A DNA stretch of 64,000 nucleotides from Asterochloris sp. CNOR1 (GCA_963969365.1 OZ017752.1:1364001-1428000), one strand, 5' to 3'. Counted from the first letter of the stretch, positions 44,263-59,200 are shown. Numbers and translations: made by a program. Notes: generated by a model from the letters alone, not told the origin.

Positions 44263-47200
44263 TCAATGATGTATGGTGGGCCCTGCTTGTGGGGTCGACG
44301 GGGAGCTTGGCTGCTTGTTCGATGCCAAGCTCCCCTTGCTGCTGCGTATGAAGGCTGTGACTGCTGCATTTGCTGCTGGCGATTGCACGCCTGCTGGAGG
44401 GTCTGGGCCAACTGGGCTGGAGAGCTGTTGGGACGGGTCTGGACTGCTGGTGATCAGTGCTGGGGGCTTTGCTAAGAGCTTGATTGCCCGTCCCATGGTC
44501 TTGCGCTTTTTGGCTAGGGCGGCCTGGCCTTCCTGACTCTTCTGCCAAGCTCTCACCTGCAGCAACAAGCTGTGGGCTGGGCATGCATGGCTGAAGGGGC
44601 AGCCGACTCGTCCAGGTATACAAGCAATGCAGGCCACATCACTGCATGCTCAGCCACTGGCGGGCACGCCTCAATGAGTACATGCAGGCCACCTGTGCAG
44701 GCACTCAGAAAACAGCAGCCATGAAGGATCAGAAAGCTACTGACCTACCTCTGTAAACACGTCGGTCCAGCACCCTCAGCAGCCCAGTACATGCACAATT
44801 GCCCGCCTCAGTATGTGCAAAAGGCACAGGAAGCTCTCATGGAGCACCCTTTGGCATGCTGCTGGAGCGCTCTATGCACAAGAAGGCCTCGATCTTCCTG
44901 TGCATGGGGCGCTTGAGCAGCGTATAAATGTCCCTGCACAGGTTCACCTGGCACTTGCACCCAGCAGGCGCCCCGACACACCTTGGTGTGCATCAGCCGC
45001 AGGAAACGCTCCAGCAGCATCTTCTTGCGCAGCACCTCATACAGCACGTCGGTCCTGAACAGTCCCTCCAGGGCTGCGTTCTCCACAAACTTGTCCAGGA
45101 TGACCGCTACCACCAGGTTGAGCATGATCATGGTGGCTGCCATGATGAAGGTGACAAAATAGACGACAGCTGCGACGCCGCGGCCAGTGCCCAGCCCAGG
45201 GCACAGGATGTTGAGCCTGGGGCAGCCACAGGTGTTCTGCAGGGCAGCGTAGCCAGGAGGGTTGCTTTGGCAAAGCGGCAGTGGCTCCCTTGTGGCCCAT
45301 GGCTCACGCCCAGTGCCTGGCTCGGGGACTAGGACTTTGAGCGTGGGACAAGAGCGCATCTTCTGTAGGGCACAGCAACCTGGGGCTGGGCAGGCAGGGC
45401 AGCAGTGCCTGGACAGCTGCAGTGTCTCCCCAGGAGGCATGCAGCTGCAGCCTGTGCGCTGTCCAGGACCAGCCCAGCCAGCCACACCCTTGAGCAGTCA
45501 CCCGTGCCAGCAGGCCTGGGCTCTCCAGTCACCCATCTTGAGGCAGCCCCTCTGCCGGCCAGCCCACCTGTAGGAGCTGCTCCCACGTGTCAGTGGTGCA
45601 CACGCGCATGAGCAGCATCATGCTGCTCCCAAAATCGGCAAAGGTGGCGTGGGGGCTGACGCCTGGCTGATTGATCAGACTATTCGGGTCACCAAACAAG
45701 TTCATGCCCAAAATGGCATACACAAAGAGGAGGAGGAATAAGAGGCTGCCCACGTTGAAGATGGCCGGCAGGGAGCTGAGCAGCGTGTTAAACAGTGTCC
45801 GCAGGCCCCTGCAGGCATGCAACAGGAAGACCTGTGAAAGCAGCATCCATCGTCGGTGCAGCATGGCGGTATTTTGAGCAACCTCGTCAATATGAAGGCA
45901 CACACCAGGGGAGATGTAGACAACAGCAGTGCTGGCGTTGGCGCCGGTGCGGTGTCTTGGATGGCTGCAGGCACCAGCAAGCGGGTGCACATGCGCAGGC
46001 AGCTAGCACCAGCTGGGAGTGACTGTCAGCTGCAGGAGAGTCCAAAGGGCCCTGGCGGCTGCTGGCATGGCTGCAAGGTGTGCTGCAAGGTCTGACACGG
46101 CTGCAGCCCTGGGGCCAGCTTGCCTGGAGACCTGGACCAGCTTGAACATGCGCGCAATCCGAGCTAGCCTGAATATGGATGCCAGGGGCCCAACATTGAC
46201 GAAAAGGTCTGGCAGCGCTGTCAGCACGATTATTAGGTCCAGCTTGTTCCTGCAGGCTGGCACTGGAGCTTGGGGTTGACTGCATGCAGGCAGTCTGCTT
46301 CAGCAATAGACTGCCGCAAAACTCTCGAAGCCAAGCTGTTGCCCTCAGCGCTCAAGCTCAGTCCTCACCAGTTATTCCTGATGTAGGCCAAAGGGTTGAG
46401 GGCAGTGATCTTGGTGACAGCCTCCAAACAGAACACGCAGACAAAAAATACGTTGAGATCAGACATGGCCTTTGTGAATTGCTGGGTCTGGCCCCTGCAG
46501 CATCACGCAGTGAATTGGAGCCAGGATGACTTCCAGTTGCAAGTTGCGCAGGCGGGCCAACACCGATGGTGCATGGACTTGAGCCACATTGCAGACCCGG
46601 ACAGCAGAAAGTTAAGGAACTGCGTGATGGTGCATGGCCAGAACCTGGACAATGGGCTACATTGCAGACCCAGACAGCACAGACTCAAGGCACTGATCCA
46701 GTAGCAGGCCAAGACCTTGGCCCTCCTGACAGCTGCGTCAAGCTCCAACTGAGCAGCCGCCAATTGCTGCACGGCCAGGACCAGGCACATGCTGTAGCAT
46801 CAGACAACATGAGACAAGCAGGCACTGATCTCGGGGGCGAGTCAGGGCATTGCCCCCGCAATTCCTCTGACAGCTGAACCAATCTTGTCCATGACGCCAT
46901 CCACCTGTGCTGCATGGCCATAACCAGAATGTTTGCCATGATGCAGCCCATGATTGTCCTCTCGAAGTTGCGGTGGTGGATCACAGACCAGCACTGCCTG
47001 CAGGCAGGGAATGGCAGCCATCCATCCCAGCAGCACAAGGGACTTCATGCAGTTGCACACTGGCTCCAAAGATGAGATACAGACAGCTCCCTCATCCCCT
47101 GACTGGCTGCCTGATTCAGGCATGCCAGGCAGAGGCGATGAGGTGTTCCGTGATGCATGACTGGCCAGTGTGGGGCATCATCCCCCCTCCCCGGGGGGGA

Positions 47201-50200
47201 CAGGTTGGTCCGGGCAGATGCATGCTAACTCACTTCCTGACTGGCTGCTGAGGGCCATCGTCCTCAGCTGCCACCTGCTTGGGCTCGCCATGCATGTCCT
47301 TCAGCCGCAGGACCTCCAGCCAGGTCAGCTGGGACTCAGTGAGCTGCAGAGCACAGCAGTGATGGCGACATCATGGTCAATATGTTTGACTGTCTTTGGC
47401 TGGGATCTCAGCCTCATAACGTCCAAAACCAGTCAGGTCGGACTCCACGTGCTGCACAGAACTGCGGTGAAAGATGTTGTGACCGTTGTGCATGGACAGG
47501 ATAGAAGCTGAGGTGAGCAGAAAGGCCTGTTGTGCACGGCCAGCTCCCTGGTGCAGCTTGCATTCATGGGTGCTCATCAAGACGTGGTGAACATCTCCAG
47601 CCCCAACTCAAGCCATTGATTTCATGTTGACTGATCTCGCTCGACACAAGCAAGGTCCCCGTCTAAAAGGATGATTGCAACATGACTTTGCAAGTGACCG
47701 TAGGCACAACCTCACCAGCCCAGCCCCCAGCCCCGCTCCCCTCCCCGTTGCCCTACGATGTACTTGCTGTAGCTACTGACGATGCTCTAGCTCTCAGGAA
47801 GCCAAGCAAGCAAGCAAGCAGCCCTTGATGTCATGCCAATGAGCAGGCACTGCCTGTCTCACGGGCTCACCAAGACGGAGGTGCCCATCTCTGCGATGAG
47901 CTTGCTGTAGCTCTCGATGATGACGCCAACCAGCATGTTCATCCAGTGGCACCCAATGAAGAAGGCCACTGCCAGCACAAACAAGCCGCCGCTCCACTTT
48001 GAGTGATACAGCTGAGGGGAGAGGTCGTGACCTGCAGGTCACCCAGCCCTGCTGCTGCAATGGGGTTGCAGCGCACTGCACGTGTGTAATTTGGGGGAGA
48101 GGTTCAGACCTGACGAGCCCCCGCAACATTGTGCAGCTTGAAAGAGGTTTTTGGGGTCTGTGGGCCACCTCTTGCATTGGTGGAGCCAGGGGGAGGCCAG
48201 CAGAGACAGGCCGCTACGTTAAAGCTAGGCACTGGAATGAGGTGCCCCTAAGCAGCCAGTGGGAGATGCAAGTTCAGGCTGGCCAGGACTGGGCTCAATT
48301 GATGTGAGGCCATGCTTCTGCATGGCCGCAGCATCACCAACAAGGCTGGTGACCCAGAAACAACATCCCCTGCAGCTCTGACAAGGTCGGTGCTGAGGTT
48401 GCTGCTTCTCTGTGCCTCGGCAATGACTGTATGCCAGTTGCATCTGCCTCACTCACCCACGGAGTCCATGCACTGGTAGCACACATCGTCCATGAAATTA
48501 TCCAACACACTGACATGGAAGACAGAGATGAGGGAGTATCCGAGATTGTCAAAGTTGTAGAAGCTGTTCAGCCATTCGCGAGGGATGGTGTTGCCCACAT
48601 CTGACCCGCAGTTGTCATCGGCAGTGCAGGTGAAGTTGCCCACACACTGGGTGCGGTTCATGATGGCGGTGCCGTCGTCTGTTGTCTGCAGGTGGCCAAC
48701 TGGATGTCAGTTACAGGCCTGTTGGGCCATGCAGGGCTCCAGGGGAGCTCTCATTTGGCTGATCAAGTGTGAGCCGGTAGGTTCGCAGGCATGTCTCCTG
48801 CTGCAGCAGTGAAACGCTTGGCTGCAGGCAGTGATGCAGGCAAAGCAGCCAGCTGACTCAGACTGCCAAGGCAGGTAAGATGCACTGCAGCAGGAGCCCA
48901 AGTTGCTCAAGGACAGCTTGGCCTGCATGATAGAAACGTGCAGGCTAGTAGGGCTTGCCATAGCATTGCAGGACCCCAGCTTGCCGGAGAGCAGCTGCAC
49001 CCCTGGATGGCAGTATGCAGGCTGCCAACTGCAGCGTTGCTGGAGTCGTGCTTACTGCAGAACGGCTGCACACCATGATGGCAATGTGCAGGGTTCAAAG
49101 GCATGGGGCTCACCGCAGAATTGCAGGAGCCCAGCTTGCCGGAGAACAGCTGCACCCCCATGATGGCAAATACCAGGTATTCAAACATGCCAAAGGCGAC
49201 CACACCAGCCACTGAGGGCATTGAGCGGATCAGAGCCAGCAGCACCACTTGCATGCCCTGCAGGTGCAGCCAAGAGGGCTTCACAGGGTCACAGTGGCTG
49301 ATCATGCAGTGCATGTGTCAGAGGTTGCAACCGCATGCACTCTGTGCACACCTGACGTCCAGTGACACTTTAGGCTGAGGCTGGTCCATGCAGCCAGCCA
49401 TGGCAACAGGTGGCTGCAACACAGCAGAATCTGTAGCTTGGGCAACGCAGCCCGTTCAATCAAAGCAGGCAGTGCTGGGTGTTGTGCGGGCACGCAGACT
49501 GGGTGCTTTAGCAGGTCACAAATAACGCAAACCATCTCACAAATCCTTGTAGTACAACAAACCCTGAACCTTGGACACCATTCTGCGGGAGGCACAGCAC
49601 GCAGCAGCAGGCGCAGCACATTCATCATGGCCAGAGGGCTGATGTTGCTGTGCATTGTGGCCAGGTGGCACTGACCATAACCTGCTGGCTCAGCTGCAAC
49701 ATCCTGAATGCCTGAAACTGGTCAACAAGCCCCAAGCCCCGCACCTTGAACCTGGATATCATCCTCAGCGGGCGCAGCGCACGCAGCAGACGTAGCACTT
49801 TGATCATGGCGAGGTGGCTGCTGCTGCTGTAGAGAGCAGCCAGGGAGGTGACCACAATCACCAGATCCAGCTGGTTCCAGGGGATGCGGAGGTAGGCGCC
49901 CGGGTGCAGCACCAAGCCCAGGGCAATGATCTGCAGGCAGGCCCCTCATAAGAGGGCTGTGGCATGATGGGTGTAGCAGAGGTGGCATGATGTCCAGGCA
50001 GAGCCCATTTTTGACACACCAGCACGACCATTTCCTTCCATGCTGCCTCTCAATGCAGCAACATGCAGAATAGAGCATGGGCTCCTGAGCTCTGCCCTGC
50101 AAGCCCCTGCCATAGTAGCAATTGGGGAGAAGAGCCTCCACATGTTAGCTGGGCATGGTTCTCCTGGCTTCACGGAATTCTTGCTCACCATCAGCCCTGT

Positions 50201-53200
50201 TGCCTTGTTGAGCAAGCCATAACAACCTTGTGGCAGCTGCATATGTGATGGCGCAAGACCCTGAGGTGCCTTGCCTTCACCACGGCATCTGCCAGGATGG
50301 CAAAGGCAGGAGTGAAGCTGACCATTGTGCACCCTAAGGGCCCCTCACTTTGACCACAGCCACAGCAGTGGACCGGCAGCCACAGCCACATCAACAAAGC
50401 GGACGCTGTGGGCCCTCACCTTTAGCACCGCCTCTGCCAGGAAGGCATAGGCGAAGATGACATTGCACACCAGTAAGGCTTGCGCCAGTCGGCTCTGGGG
50501 CTCCAGCCCAGGGCGGTCCAGCGCCAGAACCACACTGGAAGCCAATATGAGCAGCAGCACGAAGCTCTCAAACCAGGGGGAGGTGGTCACCCGAATGAGC
50601 AGCAGGCGGGCAGGGTTAGTGCCCCCCAGCAGGAACAGGGACCTGCATGGGTAGGGGGCGCCTGGTGTCAGTACCAGAAGAGTGAGGGGCCATGCATGCG
50701 CAGCAAGTGAAGGGTTGCTTCCCACTGGCAGGGACAGGAGGAGCCTGCACGTAGCACAGCCCATGCAAAGCTGGCAACATGCAGCCAACTGATCCATGGA
50801 CAGGAGGTGGTGCACATGTGCAAGAAACCCCAGACGTGAATGCTGTTCAGGAGAGAGCAAGGACCGAAATGTGCAGCGCACAACAGTTTGTCATGTCCTA
50901 ATGCAGCTCGCTAGATTGCAGGTGGAATTGGTGCAGGAAGGTAGGTTCCTTTCAGCCTGCAGCAGAAATCACACCCCACCATATTGCCAGTCCAATCTGG
51001 AGACAGGCCAACTGCAGACAGCAGGACAAAGCTGCGCGCGCGCGCATCGGGAATGGGTCTCGTGGGCAAAAGACAGCTATGCACCAGAGCAAGAAGACTC
51101 CTGCTGCCATCACTGCAGCGGCTGTGGCAATGACGCCCTGCTGATTGCGCGACGTTGAGTGGCATGAGGGATATACCTGGATTGCAGCGACGGCGCATTG
51201 GCAGCGATCCGCTACTTACCTTTCAGTGCTTCCAGATCCCAGGCAGGCAGCATGCTCCGTGGCTTACCTGGACTGCAGCAATAATGCAAAGGCCGGATGC
51301 CGCTTGTCCTGGGTATTGCTTACAAGGTGATTTATCACAGTGTGCTTGCAGGCAAGAGACAGCATGGGGAGGGCCCCCCCTCAAGGATGGCTGCAGCTGC
51401 TTGCAAACCTCTGACAGACAGAATCTGCAGCAGTCGACCAGGCACTCACCTGGACCGCAGCGACAGCGTGACGGCAGCCTGCTGCTGCTCCTGGATGTTG
51501 GCTGACAGTGCAGGGGCCTGGCTGCCCTCCTGTGCCTCTCCTGCAGGTGGCGCCTCACGGTGCTCCGGAGGGGCATGGCCGCTCTGCATGGTGAAACTTC
51601 CCAGGGACAGCAGCGGGGAGGCACTGCCCTCAGTAGCCTGCAGCTCCACCGAACGCAGACGAGACGGCGCTGGCAACCTCTGCAGCAGTCGAAGAACACA
51701 GTGAATGAGGCCACAGCATGGTGTGCTCAAATTACCGCTACCTTGTCTTTGCTTCGTAAGCAGCTGCAGTATCTGCAGCGCAGCCCCTCATACGGCAACA
51801 GCACCACGTACATCCAGAATTGTCTCAGCCATAAACCTGTCAAGAACAGCACAATTGAGCCAGCTGACAGGAGGCCAGTGTCGACAACGGCACCAGAGGT
51901 GAAACCTGCGGCATGGAGGGCAAAGCTCACCTTGGGAGAGGCGAGGCTGAGAGCTGACATTTGGCTGGGCGACAGCAGAGGGGCGTTGCTGCTGGTAGAT
52001 GCAGTCCTCTCGATGTCCGGCTTCTGCGGGGAGGGGCTCTCGCCAGCCACTTGTACAAGACAAAGCAAGCGTGTGAGGAAATGGAACTGTCTCGCGTTGG
52101 GACTGCCAGCAGACACCAGGAGGGTCCAAGTCCTGATGTCAGCCATTGTAGGCTTGAGAGCAGCCAATGAATGGCCACTGTGGCATTCAGGATGTCTTCA
52201 AGCATCTAGCAACCTTTCCGGGGTCCACTACACTGAGCTGCACCTAAGCCCCAACCCCAAGTCAGGCCTCTAGTTCCTGCAGATGTCTGCTAAGTGCAAA
52301 GAGCTTCAGCAGCTCAGTGCGTCAGCCACTGTTGTGGTGCAACATGCATGCACAACACGCCAAGCTCAGGCCAGGCAATGCAGGAAGCGCTGCTGTGGTG
52401 CAACATGCGTTGCTCGAGGCATTGTATCACAGCTGACGCCCTCGCTCAACTGACCTGCCCACAAGTCCGGGCTGCCGGCTGACAGGCGGCTCTTCTTGTG
52501 CCCCACAGCATGCGGGTGGGGGCTCAGCACAGGGACTGTGTGCTGCTGCTGCGCGTCCACATCGCCCGCCAGACCATCCTGGGAGGATGTTCGGGCCTCT
52601 GGCTGCAGCAACCCCGCGCTGGGGGTGTCTGGCTCTGGTGCCACCACCTGCATGCACAACGAGCTGGGAGGAACAGACTTGTGCAGCACAGCCATGGCCA
52701 CTGCCTGACAGCCATGCTCAACAAGGTGGCAGACCAGATGCACACTGCATCCGCCGTAGTGTCCAGCAGCAGGGACCCGTACCTTTAGGCTCAACAAGGC
52801 AATGGCGATGTGAGGAGAACACAGTGCCTTGCGGTGCCGACAACAGGCAGCACAGCGGTCCCGCTCATACTGCACCTGGCATGCAGCTACAGGGGGGGCA
52901 GCCCAGGCCATTGTGTGTGGGCAAAGACAGCACAACTCAGCACAAGCAGCAGCCCTCCCTCCTTTGCACTCACATTGCGCTTTGCGCGCAGTGTGAATGG
53001 CGGCAACTTGAGCGGGGGCGGCTCATGCTCAGGATGCTCCTCAGGCCGCTCTGCTACCTCCTCAGCCTGCTGCCCTGGCCTGACGCTGGGCACGTCACGC
53101 ACCATGGTGCCCATGCGCGTCATAAACATGTTCTTCTTGTTGCCCCGGCGGGCGTGTGACGGCGAGGGCAGCATCACTGCAGGGTACCAATGATGGTGAG

Positions 53201-56200
53201 CTTGATGGCCTTGAACGCTGACAGGCTGGCGCATGTTCAAGCCTTCAGACAAGCTGGCTCCAGGAGGCTTGCCATGACTTTGCATGCAGAAATTCGAAAT
53301 GGCATCAGTTGCATTTGGTTTCCTCCCCTGATATTTATGTGGCACTTGTCAATGGTAGAGCTGCCAGCACTGAGCTGACTTTGAGCCAGAACGTTTAAAG
53401 CTTGCGGACACTCACTGGGATCTGTCTTGACAAGGTGGAAAGCAGGGTTGTGGCTCTGTGCAGGGATCCTGTCCCCTGCCTCAGGCTCGTCAGCCAGCTC
53501 TGCACGCATGGACGCTGCCAGCCGCGCAAAAGCCTCTTCCTGCATCACCTGCTCCTGAACTGACTGCAGCAGCAAGAGCACCATGGCATTAGCAGAGCTG
53601 ATACTGTCAGCATCCACCTGACAATACAGCGGTTGCAGACCTGTTGTCTGCTCCTGGACAAGCTGCACGGGCAGGGACATGACAGACTGCAGGACAGGTG
53701 GAGCTGCCAGCAGCAGGCACAGCAGCACACGAAGCATGGAGACATGTGTATTTCCTGCAGGATCGGTCCTGCCACGACCTGCCCCTGCATCACCTGCTCC
53801 TGGCACAAAACCCCACACAGCTGGAGCTGTCAGTTGAAGTAGGGGCCCGCAGAGGCTGCAGGTGCACGTGAGCACCTGTAGAGATAGGGGCCTGTGGAGT
53901 GCAACGACAGGGCACATCGCGACGAAATACAGTGCTTGCTAATCCCATGAGCTGCTTCTCTGCACAGCGCCTTGCTTTTGGATGGGCAACACTGCAGCAG
54001 CAGTGGCCACTGCAGCACCATGATGCAGGGCTGGCAAAGGCCACTCCTGGCAAAGGCGAGCCATGCTGCCACATCATATGGTGCTGCAGACGCTCCGCGG
54101 CATGACAGTACAAAGCTGGTATTGCCTGAACACAGTGGTTGTCCATCCTCACCTATAAGCTCCTCAGCTCCCAAGACAATAAGTGCTTTGACAGCATGTG
54201 GCTGCAGCGAGACTGTGCTGGCAGTGCCCACCTCCAGGTCCTTGACCCCATAGGTTGTTCCCAGGGACACCAGCCAGCGCCGCATGCGCAGCACCTGGCT
54301 GCGATCGGTGCGCGGGCCCCCCTTAACCAGGCGCGCAAAGTGGCCTGCTGTGGGTGCTGCCCCTGGAGTAGTGATCGGGCTGGGCTGTGAGAACTTGACA
54401 TCCCTGCACAGGGCAGCAGGTTGCTATTGGATCAGGCAGAATGTGCTTGCCAGGCGCATGCCAGCTGAAATCGTAGACCATGAGCAGCAAATGCTGCGAA
54501 AGCAGGCTTGTGCAAGCGAAGACGCTGCCTGCTGCCGCAGGAGCTGGCCCTTGTGCGGAGGCTGCATCGCGCTGCGCCGACGATGCGTACCAGCAAAAAA
54601 GACTGGTTCACGGTGTGGCTAACACAATAATGTACGTATAGCAGAGCTGTTCTGCAAGAGTCTTCACCTCTGTAGGCAGTATGACTCCCAGTCATGGCAG
54701 CAGTACTATTGGCCCAGGCAATTGCAGTGGCAATGGCAAGCGACCCTGAGGTTGCGACCAGAACCAATATCCTCCCTTGCCGGGCAGGTGAAACCACTGC
54801 TGAGGCCGCCTTCAGTGAGGGCGGTTGCATGTCGTAATGATTGGACATCACAGGCCTGCAGCGTTGAGCTCACTGGCACAATGCCAGCAGCGCTGCCCAC
54901 GACAAGCATCTGCAGCAGCTGATTCGCTGACATCTGTGCTTTGGCTCCCATGGTTTGGGGTCCTAGTGGCTGGTTACGGGGTAGTCCATCACATTGTCAA
55001 AATTGAGACTGCTGCGACCAGGCAGCCTTGCTTGCACGACATGTCATCTGCCCAGCAAGTGCAGCCCTGGAATTTTGCCAGCATCTACCAAAGCGCTTGA
55101 GTGCAGTTACTGACTTGAAGCCATGGGAGTCAGTGGAAGCCCGTTTGAGACCGTCCTCGCCGGTGACGCGGTAGCCTGGAATGCCTGAGTCCAGATCCAG
55201 AGGTCCATGGGCTAATGTGACAGGCATCACAGCACTGGGATTCTCCATGCCCACTTCCTCTGTGGCCCCAAAGTCCTCCTATGCCAGCAGGTGAGGTGCA
55301 TGTGCTGAGAGAGTTGCAGTGGCCCTCAGGTGCAGCTGCAGGTGCTTGTGAAGACGCAGACTGGGCTCCGCAGACCCCGGCCGTTAGGGAAATGGGAGCA
55401 GTGATCATGCAGCAATGGCTGTTGGGCTGGTACGGTTGGCCTCAACAGGCATTCATGCAGGCCCCGTAGCTGGTGAGAATGTGCTGGGATTGCAGCCAGG
55501 GACAATGTCATTGCCCTGACGTGCTCTTGCGTGAGGGATGCCCTGCCCAGATTACTGAAAAGCTTCAGTAGCAGCCATTGTACCTCCCCACACAGGTGCA
55601 GCACAGACGACTGCAGTGAGGGCACAGCTGCCATAGCAGGAGCGCGATTTGCTGCTGCTCTGCAGAAGACGATTGGCAGAGTGTGGGCTGAGCCCGTAGC
55701 TGCATTGACTCACTGTGAAATTGTCAATTAGAATAGCCAGGAACAGGTTGAGCAAGACCTGTCTGCCGATGATGTTCCAGGACACGTAGTAGATGATTGC
55801 CCAGTGACCCACTGCGCTTTCAGCATCCCACATCATATTGGTCCAATTGGAGTTCATGAGAGCCTCAAAAACCTGCACAACATACCATTGCACGGCATGA
55901 GCAGGCTGAGCCTGCCAGCCCTGATTTGACCAGCATTGGTGCAGCTGTGTGGTGCAGGGGAATTGGCAAGCTTTGCAGTACTGGGCAGCGCAACAGGCTC
56001 AGCCAGAAATGCTGGCACGCTCTTTGAGCCCCCGGCCTGCCAGCATATGGTCGACACTGCATGGTATCAGAAGAAGAAGCTGCTGATGTAGTGGCCTCCT
56101 TGTAGTACCACGCAGCAGGTTACGTGCTGGATGAAGCCAGGATGATCTGTCAAGAGTGCCTGGGACCCAGTGGAAGCTGCTGAACCACAAACAGCTGGCA

Positions 56201-59200
56201 GTTTGTTGAAGGCTCACAAGCCGCACCATCTCACCGTGCACATAGCCTCAAAGAAGCTGTTGAAGTTCTTCCGCCAGGTGAAGGCTAGGTCGTTGTTGGG
56301 GCTGAACCAAGGGTTGCCCCCAAACAGCGACATCCCCAGCACAGCAAAGATGAACCAGAAGAGCAGCAGGAGCAGCATCATGTCCTTGATGGCTCTGAAA
56401 CTCTGCGAGACAGCAGCAGCACGGTGTTGATGGGGCTGAGATTCTGCAGACAGGCACTCTGGGACCGCCAAACAGCAGCAGGCTGGTGCACAGCGGGTAT
56501 GACTGAAGTACTGTCTGCATCTGGACTACACTAGACTACACTGCAACTGGCTGACGGTGGTCAGCATGCTCTGCAACTGACACATGCTGATGGCACTGCT
56601 GGTGCTCTGCCTGATGGCCACCAGGACACCCTGTTGCTGGGGCACACGCTGTTTTGCACACAAGAACGCTGCTTGCCTTCAGCACCAGGGTCAGCAGCCT
56701 GTTGAGCCCCTTGATCTCTCGCAGCAGCTTCAGGCTTCGAAGGACGCGCAGCATGCGCAGGACACGAAATGAGCTGAAGCCGCCGCCACCATGAGTGCTG
56801 CCATCTGCAGCAGGCACGCCCAGGTGAGGAGCAGGGCACTGCTGCAATGCACGGCCCTTCCCTGCACTTGGCCATGTTGGCACATGGCAACCACATGACA
56901 TGTCACGAGCTGCCTGGGAGGAGGCGCTGGGATGGCAACAATGCACTGTTGCAGGGGTCATGGGCTGCGCACTGAAAATCATGCTTGACGCCCAGCTCTC
57001 TGATGCTGTCAGCAATGATGCCTCCATCCCATGTCATGGCTCAAAATGCACAGGTCGCAGGCTGATGAGGCTGCACCATGCATGACAAGGACAGATCGGC
57101 AGATCTGCAAGTGACATCAGGCCTCACGTGTAACGCCCAGCTCTGCAATGCTGGCAGCTACAATGGTGCCGTCCAAGACATTGAACCCCTGGCGCCAGTA
57201 GCCCAGCAGGCCCAGCGCAATGTGCTTGATAACCAGCTCAAGCATGAAGATAGCTGACAGCGCAAGATTGGCAGACTGCAGGCAGCACAGACATTTTCGA
57301 TCATCAGCGTCAGTTTAACTAACTGCCAACAGTACACACATGCGGGAAGAGCAGGTGCACGATGCCGGATCTGGGAAGGACGGCCTCTGGGAAGCGCAAT
57401 CAGTGAGACACGTCTGACAGGGTGGCAAGCAGATGCATAGAGCCTTACTAAAGACACCATTTACAAAGCAAAGGGGGCTCGACGTGGGAGAGCACAGGCT
57501 GGGGAGTGGCTCACAAGGCAGTACTGCCGGGTTTAGCATGCAGGCAAGCAATGGATGTTGGCAGCAGGGAATCAGCACTGGGTGGGGAGCAGCATGCAGG
57601 CCAGCAAGGGAGGCATCACACCTCCAGCTTTCTCTGGAAGGAGTCTGACATCCTGGCATGGTAGAGGGCCAGTACCAGAACATTTAGCAAAATCACTGTT
57701 GTGATGAAGCCGCTGAAAAGCCTACTCTCCACGGCACGGCGAGCAAGCTGCATGCAATAAGGGCAATGCGCTCACGTAGGCCGGGCTGACCTTAAAACAA
57801 CATGAGGCTGGCAGCAGGCTTCCATCAGGCTTGAGCATGGCAGCACAGAGAGGTTCAGCCCTGCAACGCGTCCCTCGCCACATACAAAGACAAGGCAGCC
57901 TGCTGCATCCAAGGAATCCTGCAGGCCATTCTGGCTGGCGTGTGCCGCTCGTGTTAAGATTGTGATGCATGTGAAGCAATCTGGCAGTGAAGCAGGCGCA
58001 ACTGTGCTGCAGTGCGCTGCGATGGGTTGTAGTGCCGTGGCCGCAGATGACAGGTGCCCCAGCCCCCCACACTGCAGGGGTGAGACCAGGTGGCAGAGGT
58101 GCACACCCTGCTGAAACGGGGCTGTAGGCAACAGGGCACCAGCCACTTGCACCCAAAAGGGACCAGCACTGAAGCATGGTGCGCAGCCACTGCACTCAAG
58201 GGCACAACAGTGAAGCAGAGGTGCCCACCCTTCGGTACCAAGGCTGTTGGTTCCAGGGGACCAGGTCCTCACGCTTCAGGCAGAAACTGAACAGCATCTT
58301 GAGCCACCAGAAGGAGGTGGTCAGCATGTCCCAATGCTGCCGCTCCGGGACGCCCTCCTTGGGGCGGGCCACAGTCTGCAGGGCAGGCACAGCGGTCAGC
58401 AGTGGGGCTGCGACGTGCGCCCAGCTCTGGATTGGCAGGCAGCTGAATCTTAGGGACTGAAGGCAGGCGACAAGGTCAGCAGTGGGATGGTGGGCTGCTT
58501 CCTGCGCCCAGCTGGAGAGGACATCAGAGCTCAGGGGCTGCAGGGCAGGCAAAGGGGTCAGCAAGGCAACTGCTGTGATGCCCAGCTCGGCAAGTGGGGC
58601 ATATGGAAATAGTAGCTGCGTGGGGCAAGCCTGTTACCCTGGATGCGAGGCACCAGTGCACAGGTCCCAGCATGTGAAGGAAGTGCAGCTGCCAGGGCAC
58701 TGCAAAGGTGTGCAGCCAGGCCAGCCCGCTCAGAAGCTGCTGGCCACATGCTGCCGCTGAAGACAACAGCTTGAGGCATGTAACGCGCGAGGTCTCCATG
58801 CATCTAGGCTGGCAAGAGTGGCAGGTAGCCAGGTTGGACATTGCTTTGCAGCCAGGCCATCCCCTACTGACATACAGCAGAGGGGCGGCAGACATTTGGG
58901 CTATGATGCTTCGCAGAAGCAGTCAGCAGGCAGACAGACAGGTGCACATATAGCTGGAGATTCTTCTGATGCTGACAGCTTGAAGGGCAATTGCAATGAT
59001 AGGAATTAGGGCCTGGCTAAGATTGGCAATAGGCTGCCAGGCTGGTCCCCAGACTGCCACTCACATGCAGCTGGGCAAACTTGGCGCTGATGACGGCTGT
59101 CAGCAGGTTGAAGGCAAAGTAGGTGCCAAAGAACACAATTGCCAGGTAGTAGATCAGGATGAGGTTGCCAAAGCCATTTATGGCAAAGTACAGCTGGCCA

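Noticed and set aside
47798-47824. Short AAGC repeat (agcaagcaagcaagcag)
   Set aside because: Four-unit microsatellite in an intron of the channel gene; common background.
51035-51048. GCGCGCGC run
   Set aside because: Short alternating run in an intron, no further context.
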